DNA of 64,000 nt, taken from NCBI RefSeq assembly GCF_002161595.1, contig NZ_NFID01000010.1:82814-146813 (forward strand). Direction: 5' to 3'. Each line of letters starts with the position of its first letter. The first letter of the stretch is position 1. The DNA comes from Gemmiger sp. An50. Its GTDB lineage: Bacteria; Bacillota; Clostridia; Oscillospirales; Ruminococcaceae. A program made the position numbers and the translations under genes. This document shows, piece by piece, positions 17,951 to 25,747 of this stretch. The notes beneath the pieces were generated by a model that searched no databases, was not told the origin of the DNA, and saw only the letters and a list, made by a program, of their open reading frames with translations.

Positions 17951-18007
17951 GGCATTGGCTCCTTTGTGCGGGTGGTTGGTTGCCGCCGCAACGGCATAAT
18001 TTCTTTT

Positions 18008-18036
18008 ATTATAGTAGAATACAAATAAAAAGGCAA
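18008..18036 (-). promoter_or_regulatory. Promoter of the Crp/Fnr-type regulator
   Basis: Minus-strand TTGCCT, 17 bases, TATAAT. Between it and the gene lies a short dyad (GTTGC/GCAAC near 17978-17992) that could be an operator. Confidence 0.7.
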
Positions 18037-18080
18037 ACCGGATCTTTACCGGAACAACTGCCCAGAAGGAGAGAACTTTC

Positions 18081-19160
18081 ATGAAACGTTTGTTGAGCAT
18101 GGTAATGGCGGCCGCAATGGCCCTGAGCCTGGCTGCCTGCGGCGGCGCCGGCGCTTCCAGCACTGCTTCTTCTCAGGCTGCGTCCAGCGCGCCTGCCTCC
18201 AGCCAGGCGGAAAGCGTCCCCGCTTCCTCCGCAGCAAGTGCTTCCGAGAATACCGCAGCTTCGGGCGAAGCCATGCGCATTGCGGGCCTGCAGGGCCCCA
18301 CCACCATGGGTATGGTCAAGCTGATGAAGGACCAGGAAAGCATGGAGAGCCCCCTGTACAACGTGACCATGTACGGCGCGGCCGATGAGATCGTGCCGCT
18401 GCTCACCAAGGGCGAGCTGGACGCGGCGGCCATCCCCGCCAACCTGGCCGCCACCCTGTACCAGAAGACCGAGGGCAAGATCCAGGTGGCTGCGGTGAAC
18501 ACCCTGGGTGTTCTGTATGTGGTGACCACCGGTGACGAGGTGGCCAGCGTGGCCGACCTGGCCGGCAAGACCATCTATTCCACCGGCAAGGGAACTACCC
18601 CTGAGTATGTGCTCAACTACATCCTCACCGAAAACGGCATCGATCCGGCCAAGGATGTGACCATCGAGTACAAGAGCGAGGCCACCGAGGTGCTGGCTAC
18701 CCTGCAGAGCGCGGGCGAGGGCGCCGTGGCGGTTCTGCCCCAGCCCTATGTGACTGCTGCCCAGGCCCAGGTGGAGGGCCTGACCGTGGCGCTGGACCTG
18801 ACCGAGGAATGGAACAAGATCGACCCGGATTCCCAGCTGATCACCGGCGTGCTGGCCGTGCGCAGCGACTACGCCCAGCAGCATCCCGAGGAGCTGGAGG
18901 TTTTCCTGGCGGACTACCGCAGCAGCATTGAGTGGGTGACCGCCAACACCGCCGACGCGGCCCAGCTGGTGGCGGAGTACGGCATCGTGGCCAAGGCTCC
19001 CCTGGCCGAAAAGGCCCTGCCTGCCTGCAACATCACCTACATGGACGGCGCGGACATGAAGCAGGCCCTGAGCGGCTATCTGGACGTGCTGTACCAGCAG
19101 GACGCTGCCTCGGTGGGCGGTGCGCTGCCGGGCGACGACTTCTACTATGGAGTGGAATAA
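18081..19160 (+). CDS. NitT/TauT-type ABC transporter substrate-binding lipoprotein
   Basis: A 359-residue lipoprotein: signal peptide with the lipobox LAAC (Cys20), a Ser/Ala-rich linker to about residue 65, then a periplasmic-binding-fold domain of the SsuA/THI5-like type. The segment around ADEIVPLLTKGELDAAAIPANLA is typical of that group. The ligand (sulfonate, nitrate-like anion, pyrimidine precursor or other) cannot be decided. The start follows AAGGAGAG. Its 3' end overlaps the permease start, so the three importer genes form one unit. Confidence 0.88.
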   Translation: MKRLLSMVMAAAMALSLAACGGAGASSTASSQAASSAPASSQAESVPASSAASASENTAASGEAMRIAGLQGPTTMGMVKLMKDQESMESPLYNVTMYGAADEIVPLLTKGELDAAAIPANLAATLYQKTEGKIQVAAVNTLGVLYVVTTGDEVASVADLAGKTIYSTGKGTTPEYVLNYILTENGIDPAKDVTIEYKSEATEVLATLQSAGEGAVAVLPQPYVTAAQAQVEGLTVALDLTEEWNKIDPDSQLITGVLAVRSDYAQQHPEELEVFLADYRSSIEWVTANTADAAQLVAEYGIVAKAPLAEKALPACNITYMDGADMKQALSGYLDVLYQQDAASVGGALPGDDFYYGVE

Positions 19161-19905
19161 ACGAGGTAAACAAGCGGCCGCCATCCTGTTTTGGGTGGCG
19201 GTCTGGCAGTTTGCGGCCATGGCGATCCCCCAGAAGTTTCTGCTGGCCTCCCCGCTGGAAACCCTGGAAAAGCTGGCGGGCCTTGTGCCCACCGCCGTGT
19301 TCTGGCAGCGGGTGAGCTTCAGCGCCCTGCGCATTCTGGCGGGCTTTTTCAGCGCGCTGGCGGCGGGCGTGGTGCTGGCGGCGGCCAGCGCCTGGCTGGA
19401 ACCGGTGCGGGTGCTGATCCGGCCGCTGATGCAGCTAATCAAGGCGGTTCCGGTGGCCAGCTTCATCATTCTGGCCCTTTTGTGGGTGCGCAGCGCCAAC
19501 CTGGCGGTGCTCATCAGTTTTCTGATGGTGCTGCCCGTGGTGTACACCGCGGTGCTGGAGGGCATCCAGCAGACCGACCGGCAGCTGCTGGAGATGGCCA
19601 AGGTGTTCCGGATTCCCTTTTCCCGGGCGCTGGGAGCCATCTGGCTGTCCCAGGTCTGGCCTTATTTTGTGCAGAGCTGCACCGTGGGCATGGGCCTTGC
19701 CTGGAAAAGCGGCATCGCCGCCGAGGTCATCGGCCTGCCGGGCGGCAGCATCGGCGAGGCGCTGTATCAGGCGAAGCTCTATCTGGAAACCGGCGAGCTG
19801 TTTGCCTGGACGGCGGTGATCGTGCTGGTAAGCGGTGTGTTTGAAGCGGTGTTCGTCCGGCTGCTGGCGGCAGCGGGCAGGCGGATGGAAGGAGGCGGCG
19901 CATGA
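19147..19905 (+). CDS. NitT/TauT-type ABC transporter permease
   Basis: A 252-residue integral membrane subunit with about six helices and the permease EAA-type loop (LLEMAKVFRIPFSRALGAIW). The ATG at 19147 overlaps the end of the binding-protein gene by 14 bases. The frame is open further upstream, but that part lies inside the binding-protein gene. The stop overlaps the ATPase start. Confidence 0.88.
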   Translation: MEWNKRGKQAAAILFWVAVWQFAAMAIPQKFLLASPLETLEKLAGLVPTAVFWQRVSFSALRILAGFFSALAAGVVLAAASAWLEPVRVLIRPLMQLIKAVPVASFIILALLWVRSANLAVLISFLMVLPVVYTAVLEGIQQTDRQLLEMAKVFRIPFSRALGAIWLSQVWPYFVQSCTVGMGLAWKSGIAAEVIGLPGGSIGEALYQAKLYLETGELFAWTAVIVLVSGVFEAVFVRLLAAAGRRMEGGGA

Positions 19906-20465
19906 AGGCGGTGCTGAACGGCGTGAGCAAGCGCTACGGGGACCAGTGGGTGCTGCGGGATCTGAACCTGACCCTGGAGGGAGCCAACGTTCTGATGGCG
20001 CCCTCCGGCCGGGGAAAGACCACCCTGGCCCGGCTGCTTTTGGGGCTGGAAACGCCGGATGCGGGCCGGGTGGAAACCGACGGCCGGATCGTGGCCCAGT
20101 TCCAGGAGGACCGGCTCTGCGGCCAGCTCACAGCGGTGGGCAATGTGGCCCTGTGCTGCCCCCAGCTGCGCCCGAAAGAGATTGAAGCGGCGCTGGCGGC
20201 GCTGGGCCTTTGCGAAGAGGACTGGTCCAAGCCCGCGCGGCAGCTGTCCGGCGGGCAGGCCCGGCGGGTGGCATTGGCCCGGGCGGTGCTGGCCCCGGCA
20301 GAGGGCGTGATTCTGGACGAGCCTTTTAAGGGGCTGGACGAGGAAACCCGGCAGCGGGCCATGGACTGGGTACGCCAGATGCTCAAAGGCCGCTGGCTGC
20401 TGCTCATTACCCACGACGAGCAGGAGGCCGAGGCCTTCGGCGGAGCCAGCGTGGGAATTTCATAA
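19902..20465 (+). CDS. Compact ABC transporter ATPase
   Basis: The ATPase of the importer, only 187 residues, at the small end for this family. Walker A is APSGRGKTT, in which the first glycine of the usual GxxGxGK is alanine. The signature LSGGQ, Walker B VILDEP and switch histidine ITHDE are all present. It lacks the C-terminal extension common in SsuB/TauB. Its ATG overlaps the permease stop (ATGA). It is followed by a long hairpin element. Confidence 0.9.
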   Translation: MKAVLNGVSKRYGDQWVLRDLNLTLEGANVLMAPSGRGKTTLARLLLGLETPDAGRVETDGRIVAQFQEDRLCGQLTAVGNVALCCPQLRPKEIEAALAALGLCEEDWSKPARQLSGGQARRVALARAVLAPAEGVILDEPFKGLDEETRQRAMDWVRQMLKGRWLLLITHDEQEAEAFGGASVGIS

Positions 20466-20482
20466 TTGTAGAAACTGGATAG

Positions 20483-20579
20483 AAAGCAAACAGATTGTAT
20501 CAGGCGATTTTGCCCGCACTCCCACTTGGAATTGTGCGGTATTGCCTAAAATTTACAATCTGTTTGCTTTTCTTTTTGA
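20483..20579 (+). terminator. Very long imperfect hairpin ending in T run
   Basis: A 17-bp perfect outer arm (20483-20499 with 20554-20570), a 7-bp middle stem (AGGCGAT/ATTGCCT, one G-U) and a 6-bp inner stem (CCGCAC/GTGCGG) form one extended hairpin, followed by TTTTCTTTTT. It sits after the ABC ATPase gene and can act as its terminator, but is far longer than other terminators in this window. Confidence 0.65.
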
Positions 20580-20587
20580 CAATTTGC

Positions 20588-20616
20588 TTGTAAGCGCCAG
20601 GGGCAAAGGCTATAAT
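20588..20616 (+). promoter_or_regulatory. Promoter of the beta-CASP nuclease gene
   Basis: TTGTAA, 17 bases, TATAAT, 79 bases before the start codon. Confidence 0.65.
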
Positions 20617-20694
20617 AAAGGTAACGACAGGACCGGCCCGCGCCGCCCCGTTCGGGTGCAGGTGCGGGCGGCAAAAAAGGAGGCCCCGCAGGAT

Positions 20695-22299
20695 ATGAAG
20701 CTTACATTTTTGGGCGCAGCCCATGAGGTCACCGGAAGCTGTTATCTGCTTCAGGCAAACGACCAGAACATCATGATCGACTGCGGCATGGAACAGGGCA
20801 AGGACATTTATGAAAATCAGCCCTTGCCGCTGGCGCCCGGCCAGGTGGACAGCCTGCTGCTCACCCACGCCCACATCGACCACTCCGGCCGCATTCCGCT
20901 GCTGGTGAAAAACGGGTATCGGGGGCCGGTGTTCGCCACCACCGCCACCAGTGAGCTGTGCAACATCATGCTGCGCGACTCCGCCCACATCCAGGAATTT
21001 GAGGCGGAATGGCGCAACCGCAAGGCCAAGCGCTCGGGCGCGGCGGAATACGAGCCCATCTACACCATGCAGGATACGGAGGCAGCGCTGAAGCTGTTTG
21101 AACCCATTGATTACGGCGAGACCTTCGATGTGGCCCCCGGCGTGAAGGGCCGGTTTGTGGATGTGGGCCATCTGCTGGGCTCGGCCAGCATAGAGCTGTG
21201 GGTCACCGAGGGTGAAGTCACCAAAAAGCTGGTTTTCTCCGGCGACATCGGCAACGACCATCAGCCCCTGCTCAAGGACCCCACCTACCTGACCGAAGCG
21301 GACTATGTGGTGATGGAATCCACCTACGGCGACCGGAGCCACGGCCCACGGCCGGACTACGTGACCGAGCTGGCGGGGGTCATTCAGGAGACCTTTGACC
21401 GGGGCGGCAATCTGGTCATCCCTAGCTTCGCGGTGGGCCGGACCCAGGAAATGCTGTATTTCCTGCGCCAGATCAAGGAGCAGAACCAGGTGAAGGGCCA
21501 CGGCGACTTCACCGTTTATGTGGACAGTCCGCTGGCCGTGGAGGCCACCCACATCTTCCGGGATCAGTGGGCGGAATGCTACGACGAGGAGGCCCGGACC
21601 CTGGTGCAACAGGGGGTCAACCCCATCAGCTTCAAGGGCTTGAAGCTGGCTGTGAGCAGCGACGATTCCAAGGCCATCAACTTTGACCAGAGCCGCAAGG
21701 TGATTCTTTCTGCCAGCGGTATGTGTGAGGCGGGCCGCATCCGGCACCACCTGAAGCATAACCTGTGGCAGCCCCAGTGCACCGTGCTCTTTGTGGGCTA
21801 TCAGAGTCCCGGCACCCTGGGCCGTGCACTGGTGGAAGGGGCCAAGGAGGTCCGGCTGTTCGGCGAGACCATCGAGGTGCGGGCCCAGATCAAGGTGCTG
21901 GCGGGCGTATCCGGCCACGCGGACAACGAGGGCCTGATGCGCTGGGCCGCCGCCTTCAAGGACCACAAGCCCCAGCATGTGTTTGTGACCCACGGCGAGG
22001 ACACCGTCTGCGATATCTTCGCCAACCGGCTGATGGCCGAGCTGGGCTATTCCGCCAGCGCCCCCTACAACGGCGCAGTCTATGATCTGGTGAGCGGCCA
22101 CTGCCTGGCCTTGGGTAACCGCAAGCGCATCGAGGAGAAGAAGGCGGGCCTGCGCAGCCAGAACCCGGTGTTCCGCCGCTTGCTGGATGCCGGTCATCGC
22201 CTGCTGAACATCATCAAGGCCAAGGAGGGCCACGCCAACAAGGAGCTGGCCCGCATGGCAAGCCAGGTGGAAGCCCTGTGCGAGAAATGGGAGGATTGA
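20695..22299 (+). CDS. Metallo-beta-lactamase/beta-CASP family RNA-processing protein
   Basis: A 534-residue protein with an N-terminal metallo-beta-lactamase domain (HAHIDH: H58, H60, D62, H63), an inserted beta-CASP domain and a C-terminal metal motif (SGHAD). This is the YSH1/CPSF73-like group; members cut RNA, but the bacterial role is not well established. The ATG at 20695 follows AAAGGAGG; the frame extends upstream into the promoter region and is not coding there. It has its own promoter and terminator. Confidence 0.9.
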   Translation: MKLTFLGAAHEVTGSCYLLQANDQNIMIDCGMEQGKDIYENQPLPLAPGQVDSLLLTHAHIDHSGRIPLLVKNGYRGPVFATTATSELCNIMLRDSAHIQEFEAEWRNRKAKRSGAAEYEPIYTMQDTEAALKLFEPIDYGETFDVAPGVKGRFVDVGHLLGSASIELWVTEGEVTKKLVFSGDIGNDHQPLLKDPTYLTEADYVVMESTYGDRSHGPRPDYVTELAGVIQETFDRGGNLVIPSFAVGRTQEMLYFLRQIKEQNQVKGHGDFTVYVDSPLAVEATHIFRDQWAECYDEEARTLVQQGVNPISFKGLKLAVSSDDSKAINFDQSRKVILSASGMCEAGRIRHHLKHNLWQPQCTVLFVGYQSPGTLGRALVEGAKEVRLFGETIEVRAQIKVLAGVSGHADNEGLMRWAAAFKDHKPQHVFVTHGEDTVCDIFANRLMAELGYSASAPYNGAVYDLVSGHCLALGNRKRIEEKKAGLRSQNPVFRRLLDAGHRLLNIIKAKEGHANKELARMASQVEALCEKWED

Positions 22300-22360
22300 T
22301 CCGAAAACTCGTAGAAAATGATTGGGAATATACGATTTGTAAATAAGACTGTATGAAAAC

Positions 22361-22406
22361 GCCGCCCGCTTTCGGACAAAACCGAAGGCGGGCGGCGCAG
22401 TTTTGC
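22361..22406. terminator. Intrinsic terminator between convergent genes
   Basis: GCCGCCCGC pairs with GCGGGCGGC and an inner TTCGG/CCGAA closes on ACAAAA. A TTTT tract follows on the plus strand, and an A-rich side faces hemW. Confidence 0.8.
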
Positions 22407-22452
22407 TGTGAGGTTCTCTGGGACCCTGGGTCGGAAGCCGGGAATACACACC

Positions 22453-23544
22453 TCAGGCAAGCAGTTCACACAGAATGCTGTTCTGGATGATGAGACCGGC
22501 GGGGGTTAGGGTGAGCACATTGTTTTGGAATCGGGCATACCCGGCGGTCACACATTTTTCTACAAATCGCAATTGCTTTTGAGAAAACTCCACATTGTAT
22601 TGTGTTTTCAAGGCGTTCAGGTCCAAGCCGCTGGTCAGACGCAGCTGCAAAAGGATGTAATCCTCCGCGCCGCAGCCCCCATCCTGCACCGGCTGGCAGT
22701 CCGGGTCCAGAAAGCCATGGGTGTCGCCGGGCCAGTAAAAGCGCTTGCCGTTCACGCAGCTGTGGGCCGCAGGGCCAAGACCCAGGTAATCCTGGCAGTT
22801 CCAGTACAACAGGTTGTGCCGTCCCTCAAAACCGGAGCGGGCAAAGTTGCTGATCTCGTATTGGGCAAAGCCGGCCTTTTCCAGCTGCTCTACACCGTAG
22901 AGATAAAAATCTGCGGCAGCGTCCTCGTCCGGCAGACCGGCGGGGGGACGCTTGCCGAAGGCGGTGCCCGGCTCAATTTTTAACAGATAGGCCGAGATGT
23001 GGGTGGCCCCGCCGGAGCCGATCAGCTCCAGGGTGGCGTCGAACTCCTCCCGCGTATACTGGGGCAGGGCCAGCATGATGTCGCCGCTGATGTTGGAAAA
23101 TCCCGCCCGCCTTGCTGCCGCAAAAGCTTCCCGGCTCTGGGCGGCGGTGTGGGGGCGGCCCAGACGGGCCAGGCTCTCGTCGAAGGCGGTCTGCACCCCC
23201 AGGCTCAGCCGGTTCACTCCCGCCTGCAAAAATCCGGAGAGACTGGCTTCATCCACGGTTTCCGGGTTTGCCTCCAGCGTCACCTCCGCGCCGGGAGCAG
23301 GGGAGGCGGCAGAGATGAGCCGGGCGGCCTGCTCCGGGGTCAGAAGGCTGGGCGTGCCGCCGCCGAAATACACTGTGTCCGGATGCTCCGGTAAAAGGCC
23401 CTGTCGGCGAAAGCTGTCCATCCGGCGCACCAGCGCGTCCACATATTCCTGCGGAACGCCCCGGCTGCCGCCCTTGGAATAAAAATCGCAGTAGCGGCAT
23501 TTTGCCAGGCAATAGGGGATATGAAGATAAAGACCAAAGGCCAT
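22453..23544 (-). CDS. hemW: Radical SAM coproporphyrinogen III oxidase-like protein HemW
   Basis: A 363-residue radical SAM protein with CLAKCRYC (C12, C16, C19), the 4Fe-4S-binding triad, and the GGGTPS SAM motif. By family it is HemW, a heme-binding chaperone, rather than the true HemN oxidase: it lacks the HemN N-terminal extension and its fourth cysteine context. Its start follows AAAAGGAG. It is divergent from the Bax-inhibitor-like gene, with overlapping promoters. Confidence 0.92.
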   Translation of the reverse strand: MAFGLYLHIPYCLAKCRYCDFYSKGGSRGVPQEYVDALVRRMDSFRRQGLLPEHPDTVYFGGGTPSLLTPEQAARLISAASPAPGAEVTLEANPETVDEASLSGFLQAGVNRLSLGVQTAFDESLARLGRPHTAAQSREAFAAARRAGFSNISGDIMLALPQYTREEFDATLELIGSGGATHISAYLLKIEPGTAFGKRPPAGLPDEDAAADFYLYGVEQLEKAGFAQYEISNFARSGFEGRHNLLYWNCQDYLGLGPAAHSCVNGKRFYWPGDTHGFLDPDCQPVQDGGCGAEDYILLQLRLTSGLDLNALKTQYNVEFSQKQLRFVEKCVTAGYARFQNNVLTLTPAGLIIQNSILCELLA

Positions 23545-23581
23545 GGAAAACGCTCCTTTTGGGGGATCTTGTCACAAAGTC

Positions 23582-23610
23582 ATTATAAAAGATTTTGATT
23601 TTATTTACAA
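23582..23610 (-). promoter_or_regulatory. hemW promoter
   Basis: Minus-strand TTGTAA, 17 bases, TATAAT. It overlaps the divergent promoter at 23595-23623 by 16 bases. Confidence 0.75.
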
Positions 23611-23623
23611 ATACAGATATAAT
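23595..23623 (+). promoter_or_regulatory. Promoter of the Bax-inhibitor-1-like gene
   Basis: TTGATT, 17 bases, TATAAT, 38 bases before the ATG. It shares DNA with the hemW promoter. Confidence 0.75.
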
Positions 23624-23661
23624 ATACGATATAATCAGTCTTAAAGAAAGGATCTGATGAT

Positions 23662-24387
23662 ATGAATGATTACAATCAATGGAACAATTCCGGCCCTAAC
23701 ACCGTTTATATGAACGAAAAATTCCAGTACGAAACCCTGAGCAACTACACCGCAAAAACCTTTTTGTGGATGTTCGCAGGCCTGCTGGTCACCTTCGGCG
23801 TGTCGCTGGCGGCCTATGCAAGCAATCTGGGCTTCTACCTGCTGCGTTCCAGCTTTGCCTTCTTCGGTCTGGCGATTCTGGAAATCGTGCTGGTCATGGC
23901 GCTGGTTTCCCGCCTGCACAGCATGAGCGTGAGCTCGGCCCGGGGCCTGTTCTTCGTCTATGCGGCGGTGAACGGTCTGGTGTTCAGCTCTTACCTGTGG
24001 CTGTATGGCATGGGGGATGTGCTCATGGCCTTCGGTGCGGCCGCGTTGTACTTCGGCGTGATGGCTGCCTACGGCTACCTGACCAAGCGGGACCTGACCA
24101 GCTGGCGCACTCCGCTGATGGTTGGCCTGATCGTGCTGATGATCGTGAGCGTGATCGGCATGTTCTTCATGAGCGGGTCCAGCATCCTGTTCAGCATCCT
24201 GGGCATCGTGATCTTCTCCTGCTACACCGCTTACGACACCCAGAAGATCAAAGCGCTGTACTTTGCCTACGCGGGCAACGAGGCCATGGCAAAAAAGGCT
24301 TCCATCTACGCGGCGCTGCAGCTGTATCTGGACTTCATCAACCTGTTTTTGTACCTGCTGCGCATCTTTAGCCGCAGCCGGGACTGA
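23662..24387 (+). CDS. Bax inhibitor-1/YccA family membrane protein
   Basis: A 241-residue protein with seven predicted membrane helices, of the TMBIM/BI-1 family that includes B. subtilis YetJ, a pH-sensitive calcium leak channel. A cytosolic N-terminal 30 residues is followed by closely packed helices, with the conserved late segment SCYTAYDTQKIK containing the acidic gate residue region. The start ATG follows AAAGGA. A perfect terminator follows. A calcium-leak role is inferred from the family only. Confidence 0.92.
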   Translation: MNDYNQWNNSGPNTVYMNEKFQYETLSNYTAKTFLWMFAGLLVTFGVSLAAYASNLGFYLLRSSFAFFGLAILEIVLVMALVSRLHSMSVSSARGLFFVYAAVNGLVFSSYLWLYGMGDVLMAFGAAALYFGVMAAYGYLTKRDLTSWRTPLMVGLIVLMIVSVIGMFFMSGSSILFSILGIVIFSCYTAYDTQKIKALYFAYAGNEAMAKKASIYAALQLYLDFINLFLYLLRIFSRSRD

Positions 24388-24404
24388 TTTGAATCAATGC
24401 ATCC

Positions 24405-24433
24405 AAGCGGGAGCCAGCGGCTCCCGCTTTTTT
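24405..24433 (+). terminator. Intrinsic terminator
   Basis: GCGGGAGCC, loop AGC, GGCTCCCGC, then TTTTTT. Confidence 0.95.
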
Positions 24434-24464
24434 GCGCGCAAAGAGGCGAGCAACAGGATGTTTC

Positions 24465-24494
24465 TTGCCCCGGAAAGCGGGCCGGTGCTATACT
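24465..24494 (+). promoter_or_regulatory. Promoter of the XRE membrane regulator
   Basis: TTGCCC, 18 bases, TATACT, 36 bases before the ATG at 24531. Confidence 0.55.
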
Positions 24495-24530
24495 GAGGGC
24501 AGAAAACCGGCGAGAAAGCGGGGAAGGATT

Positions 24531-25586
24531 ATGAGCGAACAGCATGCGGAACAAAGGGAGAACCGGCAGGATTTTGGCGGTAGACTGGCGGCCTTGCGCC
24601 GGGCGGCGGGTTTGAGCCAGCAGCAGCTGGCCGAGCAGCTGTTCGTGACCCGGCAGGCGGTGAGCCGCTGGGAGGGCAACCGCACCCAGCCGGACCTTGC
24701 CACCCTGCAGCAGCTGACCGCGGTGCTGGGCTGTAGTTTGGATGAATTGGTGGGCGGGCTGGACCCGGACGCCGCTTTCCGCCGCCGCTGTGCCTCCTGG
24801 CAGAAGACCACCCGCCTTGCCTTCTGGTTGGCACTGGCCGTTCAGCTGGGGCTGTTTGTGCTGGGCGCGATGCGGGGAACGATGGAATGGGTACTGCTGC
24901 CGGTGCTGCTGTTTCTGTGCGGAGGCAGCCTGCATCCGATGCTGGCGGTGATGATCTCCAGCGGCGATTACACCATGCTGGCGGGGTATGATCCGGACGC
25001 GGCCTATGATAGAAAAAAGCTGGAAACGCTGGTGCGTGCCATGGATCTGTGGGTCCAGCTGGCAAATCTGGGCATCAGCCTGATGGCGGTGCCCGTCGGC
25101 TTTGCCGCCAGTGGGGCGGGCTTTGTGGTACTGATCATCTCCCAGGTGGTCGGGCTGCTGGGGGCCGTGGGATGTGTTCAGTACAAATATGGCCGGGATC
25201 TGGTCACCGGATATCCCGGGCTCGGGCAAACGGGCCAGGCAGGGCGGCAGAAGGCGCGTGACATCCAGACCCAGCAGACAAAGCCGGCGCTTTGGTGGAG
25301 CGGACTGTTTGGGGCGCAATTCTTTCTGTGTCTGTTCTGCGTGGGAGTATTTCGCATTCCCAACAACAGTCCGGGCGCTGTGGCGCAGATGGCCACCATG
25401 CTGCCCGGTGTCTGCTTGGGCATCGCCTTTTTGCTGTGCCAGACGAGCCGGGCCAAACGAATGGCGGCCGAGGAGCAAAAATGGAAAATGAACAAAAGCG
25501 GAGCGGCCATGCTGCTGGGTGCGGCGGCGCTGATGGTTTTGCAGCTGCTGGCGGCTGTATTCATGCAGGGCGGCGGCAGCTGGTGA
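24531..25586 (+). CDS. XRE-family regulator with C-terminal membrane domain
   Basis: A 351-residue protein: an N-terminal helix-turn-helix of the XRE type (about residues 14-70, with QLAEQLFVTRQAVSRWEGNRTQPD) fused to a membrane domain with about six hydrophobic segments. The fold suggests a membrane-tethered DNA-binding regulator, and no signal is known. The ATG at 24531 is closely preceded by GGGGAAGGA; upstream in-frame codons overlap the promoter. It has its own promoter and terminator and no obvious partner gene. Confidence 0.82.
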   Translation: MSEQHAEQRENRQDFGGRLAALRRAAGLSQQQLAEQLFVTRQAVSRWEGNRTQPDLATLQQLTAVLGCSLDELVGGLDPDAAFRRRCASWQKTTRLAFWLALAVQLGLFVLGAMRGTMEWVLLPVLLFLCGGSLHPMLAVMISSGDYTMLAGYDPDAAYDRKKLETLVRAMDLWVQLANLGISLMAVPVGFAASGAGFVVLIISQVVGLLGAVGCVQYKYGRDLVTGYPGLGQTGQAGRQKARDIQTQQTKPALWWSGLFGAQFFLCLFCVGVFRIPNNSPGAVAQMATMLPGVCLGIAFLLCQTSRAKRMAAEEQKWKMNKSGAAMLLGAAALMVLQLLAAVFMQGGGSW

Positions 25587-25618
25587 CTAACTTTGTGAAT
25601 TGGATGACCAATAGGAAA

Positions 25619-25653
25619 AACACCCCGATACCTTGTATTGGGGTGTCTCTTTT
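25619..25653 (+). terminator. Intrinsic terminator overlapping the next promoter
   Basis: ACACCCCGATAC pairs with GTATTGGGGTGT (one mismatch/wobble) across CTT and is followed by CTCTTTT. Its right arm contains the -35 of the next promoter. Confidence 0.8.
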
Positions 25654-25661
25654 ACTATAAT
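25633..25661 (+). promoter_or_regulatory. Promoter of the acyltransferase-kinase fusion operon
   Basis: TTGTAT, 17 bases, TATAAT, 86 bases before the ATG at 25748. Confidence 0.75.
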
Positions 25662-25747
25662 AGAATTACATTGATTTCTGACAGATTTTCACCGGATGCG
25701 CCGCGCAGAACGCGGCGGCCGGGCAGAACAGAAAGGGGAAAAACCCA

